Source: Xiphydria camelus (lineage: Eukaryota; Arthropoda; Insecta; Hymenoptera; Xiphydriidae). Taken from it: 64,000 nucleotides of DNA. The notes beneath the pieces were generated by a model. It made no database searches. It was given only the letters and a program-made list of their open reading frames with translations, and was not told the DNA's origin. The position numbers and the translations under genes are program-made. The DNA is taken from the NCBI GenBank assembly GCA_963678675.1, contig OY783200.1:11880786-11944785 (forward strand). The letters are read 5' to 3'. Of this stretch, positions 56,081 through 64,000 are shown piece by piece (the stretch's first letter is position 1; each line of letters begins with the position of its first letter).

Positions 56081-56212
56081 GGTGTACGTGCGTACATCCG
56101 AAGGAAGAGAAGGATGGGTGCCGTCGACAGTGGTGAAGCAAAGCGTTCACAGCGACGAGAGCTCCACTCTCACCAGTCAACACCGTCCGGAAGACTCGTA
56201 TTTTCGCAGAGA
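56081..56212 (+). CDS. Unc-89: Unc-89 exon: end of SH3 and linker
   Basis: The strong acceptor TTGTCTTCTTCAG precedes it, and the exon ends at 56212 before GTGAGT in phase 2. With one base completing the Lys codon, it encodes VYVRTSEGREGWVPSTVV, the last SH3 strands including the conserved GWVPS. Then comes a Ser-rich linker, KQSVHSDESSTLTSQHRPED. The usual Trp-Trp pair of SH3 domains is replaced by Lys-Val, so ligand binding may be unusual. The linker is likely a phosphorylation site region. It joins the DH exon at 58790 in phase. Confidence 0.85.
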
Positions 56213-56314
56213 GTGAGTTTCCTTAAGGGCTGTCTTTCAATTCTGGGGATTTTAAAAATAGTTCATAAGAATTTTTCAGGTGACGGTTAATCAGGGTATA
56301 CCGATTCATGAGAT

Positions 56315-56790
56315 CCCTGATGGAAAAATTTCCCTGACAAATTTCTGAGAAATTTTGACTTTCTCGAGATTTTCTCTAGCAATTGGAACATTTTCAGATA
56401 TTTTCAAGGAAGCATCAGAGTTTATCAGATGAAGTCAGAGAAATGTCCAAAAATATCCATTTTCCTTTCATGCGTAAATACTTTTCTGGATAAGTCTAAT
56501 ATGCATTGACAGATATCTGGAAAAATCTCTAAAATTCTTTAAAATTTCTGAAAAATTCTCAAAATATCTGTATTTATTTTTACAAGAATTATACATTTTC
56601 AAAAAATAATCGAATTTTTGATTGTGAGATGACCAGAAGTTTTTCAGAACATTTTCGAATTTTGTCAAACATTTATCTGAGTATATCAAAATTTGTTGCA
56701 AAAGTTTTCATGCGTGAAAGAAAAATTGATATTTTTGGACATTTCTCTAGCTTCTCCGACAAACTCTGATACTTCCCTGAAAATGTCTGA
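56315..56790. repeat. Repeat family R, copy in an Unc-89 intron
   Basis: Starts CCTGATGGAAAAATTTCCC and is made of inverted TTTTCAGA/TCTGAAAA phrases, including GACAAACTCTGATACTTCCC near 56758. The right end is truncated. Same family as 52027-52560 and 59249-59766. Confidence 0.65.
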
Positions 56791-57150
56791 ATATGTCGGC
56801 GGAATAATTTGCGAGTCGCTACCGTGGCTAAATTTGCTGTTCTACGATAAATCTAATATTGCTTGAATTACTGGTGCCTGTCAAATTTATAACTGAAATT
56901 GCGTTAGCCATCATGCTTATCACTTGCGATTTTCTAAATTGAATAATAAATGTTTAAACTATTAAATGAAAAAAACCTCATGGTATAGCGGCACGTAAAT
57001 AGTTAAATATAACCGATTAAAATTTATTTTAGTGGGTAAAAGTGAGCAGAGACGGAGATATTACGAGCTTACTAATTTGAATAAATTTTGCCAACTTCCA
57101 ACAATGTCAAAAGACGCACCTTAAGGGTTCTTGAGTGTGAGGAATGGGAG
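56791..57150. other. Intronic AT-rich stretch
   Basis: No exon or repeat ends recognised. Confidence 0.4.
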
Positions 57151-57154
57151 ATAA

Positions 57155-57520
57155 GGGAAGAATATCTTGGCTGACCTTCAGAGTTCGATGAGGAGTTTCT
57201 CAAGGCACTTTTGAAGGAGGACGGTCGCCATGTTTGAATTGGCCCAAAAAATGAACTGCGATCATTAGACCATTCTCAATCATCTTTACTCGATGGGATT
57301 TGTCGAAAAATTGGGAGTCTCTCTGGGTGCCTCACAAGCTTACGGAAATCAACAAATAAAATCGCTTTTTTTTACTTTTGCAAATCATTTCCGCGCAGTA
57401 GACTCGCCTATGGCACCTTCTTCATACACGTCACAAATATCCCGAGCGGCTGCGGAAGCTTTTTGACCTCGATGAAAAGTGAAGAAAAGCAGGTGTCGAA
57501 AATGCTGACTTTTGCCTCCC
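57155..57520. pseudogene. Mariner N-terminal fragment, internally inverted
   Basis: On plus, 57190-57350 reads FDEEFLKALLKEDGR, then with one frameshift ELAQKMNC and ILNHLYSMGFVEKLG, the second helix-turn-helix of a mariner transposase. On minus, 57490-57385 reads FHRGQKASAAARDICDVYEEGAIGESTARK, the first helix-turn-helix (given across positions). In an intact gene these two blocks follow each other on one strand. The rest of the transposon is missing. Confidence 0.7.
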
Positions 57521-57699
57521 GGGTATTCCATTTCTAAGAATGAAAAATAATGAAAAATGAAATTATTCAAAAGAATGATTATTACAGTCTTGTAGAGGAG
57601 AAGGTGCTCTTTCAAATGAGTATAAATACTTTGCTAAAAAGCAAAAAAATTATTGTAGAATAAAAGAAAACATAAAACTCTCTCTACGAACTTATTAAT
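57521..57699. other. Intronic spacer
   Basis: Short AT-rich sequence between two mariner relics; it contains no exon. Confidence 0.4.
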
Positions 57700-58310
57700 A
57701 TCCATTTCTCATCACCGGTTACGATACGTCGTAAAAAACTTTTCTTCTTAAGCTTTGCAGGCAAAGGAATCAAGATGTTCAGACGATCAGCAATCGCATT
57801 TTTGGTCAATTCATGTGGCAGCCACTTTCTTTCTTTTCGCATACTTCCCATGGCATGTTGACGTCGTGAAATTGTAGATTCGTATCGACTTTAAGCTGAT
57901 GAGCCAATTCTTTGAGCGTTTCAATGGGGTTTTCTTCCAATAGAGCTTTCAGTTGTTCATCTTCGAACTTCTTTGTTTGACCTTGCCATTGTTTGTCGTG
58001 AACATTATAGTTTCCATTTTTGAAGCGACGAAACCAGTCTCTATATACCGTTTCTGATGAACCATATTCAGCATAAGTTTGGACAAGTAATTGATGAGCT
58101 GCAGCAGCACTTTTAAAAAAATCAAAGTAGTGTAGAAGTACACATCGAAAAAACAACTTGTCGCGTTCCATTCTCTCAGATTATAGACATAGACTTGTAG
58201 TAACCAAAAAATGGCAGTTCAGTGACTGAATCTTAATGAGAAGTGTAACATAACATAATTAGCTAGAGCCATCTACAGGAGAACAGCGGCTTTCAATGCA
58301 ACCTCCTAAT
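57700..58310 (-). pseudogene. Mariner 5' fragment, same family as 40140-41487
   Basis: The minus strand encodes MERDKLFFRCVLLHYFDFFK, AAAAHQLLVQTYAEYGSSE, VYRDWFRRFKNGNYNVHDK and EDEQLKALLEENPIETLKEL: the N-terminal domain of a mariner transposase, open for 121 codons. The fragment ends within the linker, and the catalytic domain is missing apart from a trace at 57700-57800. The outer end (CAGGAGAACAGCGGCTTTCAATG) matches the relic at 41449-41482. It lies in an Unc-89 intron, opposite to the gene. Confidence 0.8.
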
Positions 58311-58451
58311 ACAATCGGGGCCCTATCGAATTTCTTGATAAGAGCCCGATTACTTTCTCAGTTAAGCTATATCAGGTCCTGATAAGAACCCTACTATTTT
58401 ATCTAGTCGAGATAAGGATGAGGATATTTTGCACACTACTTTATTCTAAAT
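58311..58451. other. Intronic spacer
   Basis: Contains inverted CTTGATAAGAGCCC / GTCCTGATAAGAACCC phrases, possibly a worn repeat. Confidence 0.35.
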
Positions 58452-58640
58452 AAAAGGCCAAATAAATAAAATAGGTTTACCAATTTAAACTTTTGCTCGA
58501 TGACTCGTGGCTGACACGAGCTGAGCGCGATAGAAGTTTGCGGAAAAATGAAATAAATAATTTGAGCTGAGCTTGTGTCACCCGTTAGCCATCGAGGAAG
58601 AATTTAACTTGACAAGACTATTTTATTTATTTGGCTTTTT
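58452..58640. repeat. Foldback element
   Basis: AAAAGGCCAAATAAATAAAATAG at left is inverted at the right end. The interior phrases CGATGACTCGTGGCTGACACGAGCTGAGC and GAGCTGAGCTTGTGTCACCCGTTAGCCATCGA pair imperfectly (described by key parts). 189 bp, non-coding. Confidence 0.75.
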
Positions 58641-58789
58641 TAGGAGAAAGTGCTTACAATTTTCTCGCCTTTTTACCCCTCTTTTTTCCACGTTCCTCAC
58701 GCTCGTGGACCCGTAACTTTCCATCGGCTCTGCGTGCGTGCATACATATTTCTCGACTCGACCGGTAATTTAAGTACTATAATTTTCAG

Positions 58790-58960
58790 AGCCGTCGTAA
58801 AAGAGCTGGTGGAAACCGAGGAGGAATTCGGCAGAGACCTTCAACTTGTCGTCGAGCGTTATCTAAAACCGCTAGATCGACCTGGGGTGCCTCGCGTCGT
58901 TCGCGATAACAAGGAGCTCATCTTCACGAATCTTAAGCAAATCGCCGATTTCCACAATAC
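58790..58960 (+). CDS. Unc-89: Unc-89 exon: start of the RhoGEF (DH) domain
   Basis: Acceptor TATAATTTTCAG ends at 58789; donor AC then GTAAGT at 58960. The entry base completes a Glu codon; the exit is phase 2. It encodes AVVKELVETEEEFGRDLQ, the first conserved helix of Dbl-homology domains. Then come LVVERYLKPLDRPGVPRVV and DNKELIFTNLKQIADFHNT, the second helix. DH domains load GTP onto Rho-family GTPases. In obscurin/UNC-89 the DH-PH pair acts at the sarcomere M-line, with RhoA-type targets reported for homologues. This exon is the firmest anchor for the identity of the gene. The combination SH3 then DH at the N-terminal side is the invertebrate UNC-89 arrangement. Confidence 0.92.
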
Positions 58961-59248
58961 GTAAGTATCCGAGGATCGGTTCTTCCATCTCAAAAACACC
59001 AGCCGATACGAATACTGAAACAATTACCCGCGCGGGCACATCGTACAAACTGAAACTCAAACCACCCTCGAAACACAACGCGACACACGATAAATTCTAT
59101 ATTTCTCCCAGCAGTCGGAATGTAGAGGACGTAAGTCATCGGGTGAAATAATTCTTTGCGTGTTTGCGTGTGGATTTTTCGCCGTGCCCCTAATATTGCT
59201 CTCCCGGAGCATCGTTCCAAAAATCAGTCGTGTGTGAATCACTCAGAC

Positions 59249-59766
59249 CTGATGGAAAATTTCTTCAACAAGTTTCTGAAAAATTCTGATTTCTTCTGAC
59301 TTTTTCTAGTAATTTTTGAACATTTTCAGACATTTAGAGGCAGTATCAGAATTTTTCAAGAAAAGTCAGACATGTCCAAAAATATCCGTTTATTTTTCAC
59401 GCACAAAAACTTTTCTGAAAATGTTTAACACAAACTGACAAATATCTAGAAAAAGCTGCAGCATTCTGGAAAATTCTGAAAATATCTGTATCTTTTTACA
59501 GAAATGATAAATTTTCAAAATTGACCAAATTTCAGAGTCGGTCACAAATTTGTCAGAATTTTGTAAAATATTTGCCTGAGTTTATCAGAATTTTTTGAAA
59601 AAGACTAAAAGAAAAATAGATATTTATAGGCATTTCTCTTACCTCCTCTGACAAACTCTGATACTTCCCTGAAAATGTTTGAAAAAGTTCCAATTACTAC
59701 GAAAAGTCAGAAAAGTCAAAATATTTCAGTTTTTCAAAAATTTGCTAGAGAAACTTTCCCATTAGG
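59249..59766. repeat. Repeat family R, full copy in an Unc-89 intron
   Basis: CTGATGGAAAATTTCTTCAAC at left is inverted at 59740-59766 (AGAGAAACTTTCCCATTAGGG, key parts). It contains CCTGAAAATGTTTGAA and GACAAACTCTGATACTTCCC, shared with the copies near 52460-52490 and 56758-56780. Confidence 0.75.
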
Positions 59767-60050
59767 GAGATCTTAATTTTTATCACTTTAAAATCACACT
59801 TCAGGTCGTGCGTATCGTATTAAACTCGAAAAAGTCATTCATTTGTGACTAAAAGTCATCTTCACCTGCCCGAGAGTTTTTCTCCCTCCCTCCATTACTT
59901 CTAAGAACCTAGGTTTCAGTTTGTTCGTAACCTTCCCGGAATGCTCTGTGTCGCAACGTCGAAGAGGACGGAGAATCGTTGGAAAATTCTTCTTAGCACG
60001 TAGAAGTGGGTTTGAGAATTTGGCATGACATTAATTCCCGCCTTACTTAG

Positions 60051-60132
60051 ATCGTTCGGTAGGGTGTTAATCGAGGGTGTCAAGTACTACGCGGATCAAC
60101 CACGGATGCTCGGCAAGACTTTCTTGAGACTG
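60051..60132 (+). CDS. Unc-89: Unc-89 exon: DH domain, middle part
   Basis: Acceptor CGCCTTACTTAG ends at 60050. One base completes the Thr codon of FHNT, and 27 codons follow: SFGRVLIEGVKYYADQP, then RMLGKTFLRL. It ends phase 0 before GTGAGT (60132). This is the loop and helix after the second DH conserved region, of typical length. The small exon size and exact phase on both sides make the call secure. Confidence 0.9.
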
Positions 60133-60208
60133 GTGAGTTTGGTTCCTTCAGACTTTTGTGAATCGTACCGCGTGCCACGTGACTAATTGGTTTTCTCCTT
60201 TGTCCAAG

Positions 60209-60304
60209 GAAAGAGACTTCGACAAACACGTGGCCTACTGCAGAGATGAACCAACCGCGCAAGAGTGGCTCCAGACGAACGAAGAGGTCAGGGAATACTT
60301 CGAG
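60209..60304 (+). CDS. Unc-89: Unc-89 exon: DH domain, next helix
   Basis: Acceptor CTCCTTTGTCCAAG ends at 60208. Thirty-two codons in phase 0 follow: ERDFDKHVAYCRDEPTAQ and EWLQTNEEVREYFE. It ends before GTAAGT (60304). The YxxYCxxxxxA-like helix with Tyr-Cys is typical of DH domains. The most conserved part, the third region with LPVQRI-type sequence, should be encoded by the next exon, which I do not find up to 64000. The gene continues beyond the window. Confidence 0.9.
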
Positions 60305-60499
60305 GTAAGTGTTCCCCGAATTCCGCGCGCGTATTACCGCCCTAAGTGAACGACAGGCTTTACAGTGTGTTCCCTATTTCTCTTAATTTCCATACATTTT
60401 TTAATGTCCCCCTTTTTCACCGTGAAACTCGCGATTTTCTTAATTTCCCCTTATAACTCAATATTTGTCCTCTAAAACCACCTATTATTTAATTTCTCA

Positions 60500-61135
60500 C
60501 AAGAGGAAAGTTCGTTAGGTGTCAAATTGATATTGGATCAACACCGACGCAATTTGCTTTGAAATGTCTTAAAGAAAGCCTTAAGCAAAACGTTAGTCCC
60601 AATCTTTGCGATATCCTTTCCCTATCCTTACTAATATGAATATAGAGAAATGAAATATGTATTATATGTTTGTTACTCAATCACACCCAAATCATTGAAC
60701 CAATTGACTTGAAAATTGGCATAGGAATAGTTTAGTTGTCGGATTATAATGTAGACTATGTAAACCTAACATTAAAAAAAAATTATTTTTTTTAATTATG
60801 AGCATAATTTTGTCTAAAAATGTTGAATCTTTTAAAAATATGTCAGGTGTACATAGTCTACTTTATAATCCAACGTCTAAACTGTTTCTATGTCAATTTT
60901 AAAGTCAATCGGTTCTGGGGTTTGGGTGTGATTAAGCAACAAGCATATAATGTTTCGTTTCACTATACTCGAATTACGAGTAGTAAGAATAGGGAAAGGA
61001 TATCGCAAAGGTTGGAACTAGCGCTCTACTCACGGTTTTTTTAAGACAAACTGCAACAAACAAGGCAAACTGCATTGATGTTGACGCGATATCGATTTGA
61101 CACCTCGATAACTTCCCTTGTCAGTTAAGTATGTC
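60500..61135. repeat. ~630-bp foldback in an Unc-89 intron
   Basis: The left arm has GGAAAGTTCGTTAGGTGTCAAAT, GCGATATCCTTTCCCTAT, CAATCACACCCAAA and TAGACTATGTAAACC. The right arm has inverted forms of all four in reverse order (GTACATAGTCTAC, TTTGGGTGTGATT, ATAGGGAAAGGATATCGC, ATTTGACACC). The loop near 60775-60840 is A/T-rich. Non-coding. Confidence 0.8.
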
Positions 61136-61560
61136 TTTTTATCGTTTTGAATTACGTGAAAAGGAGTAAAAAGGTCAATTTCTATTTCTTTTTTACCAAA
61201 ATTGTACAATACTATAACCCCTACTTTATCTATCTACATCAATATTTCGTTTAAAATACAATAACCTAGTTGAATTAATGTTTCTTGCCAGAAACTAGAT
61301 TTGACAAGTGGTCCCTTCTCTTTAAATCAAATTGCGATACTCAGATTTCTTACATAACATAAGATATAAATTTTTCAGTTATAAAAACATGCTTCGTCCA
61401 CTTAAATATGCATATAAATATTGGTGTTTCTTTGCATATTTTAAAAATTATTATTTTTCAAAAACACTATACGTGTCTAATTTCTGGAAAATCTTTTTTA
61501 TCAAAATCGTCGCCCTTTTTCTCAAAATTCCCGTTAATTCCCCTAATATGAAATAAATAG
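61136..61560. other. Intronic AT-rich stretch
   Basis: No exon with coding character; short ORFs only. Confidence 0.4.
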
Positions 61561-62070
61561 GGACTGTGAAGCCTGGAACGAGAACTCGCTAGATAACATG
61601 GTCGCGGAAAGCACCGAGGCATCGATAGAGAAGATACCTGTGCCAAGGAGAAGCTCGGAGCTTGCGAAAGCTCTCCCTCGGCTCTGGATAAGAAAGATCT
61701 CTGCGAAGCAGGTGCCGCGACGTCGCCGCACTTTTCGCAACATCCTGGTCCGCGTATACTTACGACACTTACCACAGGAATTATCATTCGCGCTCTCTCC
61801 ATTCATCGTTTTGAGCTTTAGAGCGCGATGCTGTGTCAATTTAAGACGATTAATTATCCCCCGAACGTGTCGCTTTGCCTCCTCGGATTAAAAAGTTAGC
61901 CCTTCGCCGATCTCCTCCAGTCTCAAAAGGTCGGAAACATCTTCACGGAATCCTTCTCAGTTCACCGATACCGCAGAGCGCCCTGAAATCGGCACGAGGG
62001 AGACTCGTTGGATTCTTTAAAGATTGGCGAAAATGTGTAATTACATAACGGCGTTGAGATGAAGAAGGGG

Positions 62071-62117
<47 letters not shown>

Positions 62118-62880
62118 CGGGCTTCTCGATCCAGGCACCGAAATAGCTCGGTTTATTTTTGACGGAGTAACATGTCCTCCTCTCCCCGCCTCGTCTCCAT
62201 TCCCCTCGCAAAGAAAGAGACTCGCACTCGCGGATCGCGCATTCGAGAGAAAAATGCCGGTGGTATCATCCGGTGACGTCACGATGACGAAAGTATATCG
62301 AGGGTCTCTTCGTTTCTCGCTCTCCGCATCTCACCCCATGTCATCGCGATGCGATGATGGGGTTTCCTCCCGTTCGTATGCGCGGTTTGACTTACAAACA
62401 GTCGTCGCGAAGGAAGTGGGGTCTTGAGTAGGTGAGAGGCGCGAGTAGACCAGGTACCGACGTCGGTGAACGTACTAATGGGTGGGGAGGGAGAGAGAGA
62501 GAGGTTCGTCCAGATTGCCATTCACAAACCAGTACCACGTGTATCAACCGATGACGTCAACACTGACGTCGGAGCCGCGCCAGGGGCAATTTTCTTGGCG
62601 GTTCTACAAACGAGTAGGACGGGGTACCTGGGATCTCTCTTCGACGGCGTTATTCTGTTTGCCTCGTAATGACATTAGCGGGAGTCTACGCGATTTGCGT
62701 CGATGAACGTTGACGCAGACCTTCGGTACTCAAGGATTTAGGTCCGACTGGATTCGATATTATTGGTCTTGGGTCGCGTAATCAATGAGGATGACGTCTC
62801 CTCACGATAGAGTCAACGCGGGTTCATCTCCTACGCGTCCACGCATCATTTCAGAGTCTTAATCGAAACCTTCAAGCCCT
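61561..62880. promoter_or_regulatory. CpG-rich island within the Unc-89 gene
   Basis: A sharp GC/CpG rise after 61560. A plus-strand open stretch at 61562-61711 (from NENSLDNMVAESTEASIEK to KISAKQ) is bounded by an AG at 61559-61560 and a GTGCCG donor-like site. It does not look like DH sequence and cannot follow 60304 in phase 0 without an immediate stop (GGA CTG TGA). A (GA)n run lies at about 62078-62115. I treat it as a putative intronic regulatory island; an alternative exon cannot be excluded. Confidence 0.3.
62075..62115. repeat. (GA)n microsatellite
   Basis: About 20 GA units inside the GC-rich island. Confidence 0.9.
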
Positions 62881-62989
62881 ACCCTGGTGGAAATATTATT
62901 CAGAATTTGTTTAAAGTTTATTCAAATTTTCACACAGTTTCTCGGTAGTACAAAATTCTGAGAAATTGTGACATATTCTGATGTTTTTC

Positions 62990-63840
62990 TATGAAAACAC
63001 ACACAGGACAGAACGTCTGAACAATGTTTCCAGATCATTTTAAACATCTCATTTGAAATATTTCCTCCGAGATACTCTATAATAATAACATTCTAGAAAT
63101 GTTTTGATCAGAATGTCTAAAATAAAATATTCTGGAGATATTTCATTTGAAACATTGCAGATTGACAAAGTATTCTGGAAACATTTTATTTTAAATGTTG
63201 TATTTGAAATATTCTGACAACATTCTACAGACGTTCCGATCGAAATATTTTAAAATATCTCGAGTAAGATATTATAGATATTTCGCGTTAGAAACATTAC
63301 GCTTCAAATATTCTTATAACACCCTGCAGATGTTTCGATTGAAATATTTCGTAGTTTCAAAAATTAATTTTTCTGGGGATATTCAACTCGAAACAATGCA
63401 TTTCAAAATATTCCAGCAATGTTCGCTAGAATACATATAATTACTTCGAAATGTTTCTCAAAAACATCTACCGAACTTTATTTTTGTTTATATAATACTA
63501 GTTCTATACTTGAAAAAAATTGACTTCCGCGGGTTTAATGGTTTTTTAACAGAAATCTGCCTACATGTTATATAAAACATTATTTACGGAAATATTTATG
63601 AGTACTATCTCATAGCGTAATGTCTCCAGAACATCAAATGTGTAATATCTCCAGAACGTCTTATAGATGTCTTACAGAATATCACAGATATTTCAGAATG
63701 TCTCCAGAATATCTTAATCCCACTAACATGAGACATTCCAGAGATATTCTGGAGATGTCTCTGAGATCATCTCTAGAATATTTCACATTTCTCAAATGAA
63801 ATATTCTGGAAACATCACTGAGACATTCTATGCTGTGTGG
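62990..63840. repeat. Repeat family P, copy 3
   Basis: Repeated AAATATTCTGGAGA / TCTCCAGAATATC phrases, ending GAGACATTCTATGCTGTGTGGG. This ending is the inverse of the left end of the copy at 49570-49605. The central phrase CCGCGGGTTTAATGG corresponds to AAACCCGCA in the other copies. Confidence 0.7.
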
Positions 63841-64000
63841 GTATAAGAAATTATGATAGATTATGAAGCAGTCTGAGAAATAAAGTTTGAGAAGAACTTC
63901 TAAAACATGACTATTTGAATGTTTCCAATTGTTAAAAATTTCGAGAAATTCTTAGAAAAATTGTCATTCTAATGTGTATGAAAAAATCTGACAACTGAAG

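Noticed and set aside
61598..61891. 97-codon ORF as the next DH exon
   Set aside because: The sequence does not resemble DH conserved region 3, and a phase-0 join to 60304 gives a stop after two codons.

Overview
This window is insect nuclear DNA. AT-rich, transposon-filled background alternates sharply with short CpG-rich islands, and one large striated-muscle gene with split exons runs along the plus strand. The base-composition mosaic, the mariner and Harbinger content and the gene structure suggest Hymenoptera, most likely an ant. That taxonomic call is inference. There are no bacterial features, CRISPR arrays, or tRNA/rRNA genes that I can see. A 200-base run of N (29339-29538) is an assembly gap.

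Region 1-17.9 kb is a transposon graveyard. It holds paired copies of a ~215-bp foldback MITE, and a nearly complete Harbinger element (about 1231-6563) with a decayed spliced DDE transposase on plus and a Myb/SANT-like partner on minus. It also holds several TA-flanked foldbacks, a satellite enclosed in inverted repeats (8035-8952), and a mariner with an internal deletion. A two-gene minus-strand element (11732-16080) carries a tnp2-like transposase next to a spliced DUF4806 gene; both are broken. Region 17.9-28 kb has a possible minus-strand gene for a basic, secreted-looking protein (18376-19204), more foldback elements, a CpG-rich putative promoter (24.2-26.3 kb) and a ~121-bp degenerate tandem array.

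The gene of the window is Unc-89 (obscurin), plus strand. I can chain its exons by splice phase: a short N-terminal exon (28821-28967), a giant 4.7-kb exon (44826-49499), two SH3 exons (51233-51348, 56081-56212) and three exons of the RhoGEF (DH) domain (58790-58960, 60051-60132, 60209-60304). The DH domain is cut by the window edge: no exon for its second half appears by 64000. The short exon and the giant exon both end in phase 0, and the SH3 exon starts in phase 0, so they look like alternative N-termini. A phase-0 acceptor just before the giant exon would also allow all three to be joined.

The most unusual object is the giant exon. It encodes three Cys-Arg-Ile-Thr-Gly motifs, then about 30 degenerate repeats ending in Phe-Val-Pro-Gly-Gln, then a long mostly helical region, then a Ser-rich tail. 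I do not recognise this architecture. The introns of Unc-89 are loaded with three recurrent palindromic repeat families and with two mariner wrecks, one of which has its helix-turn-helix coding parts facing opposite ways.
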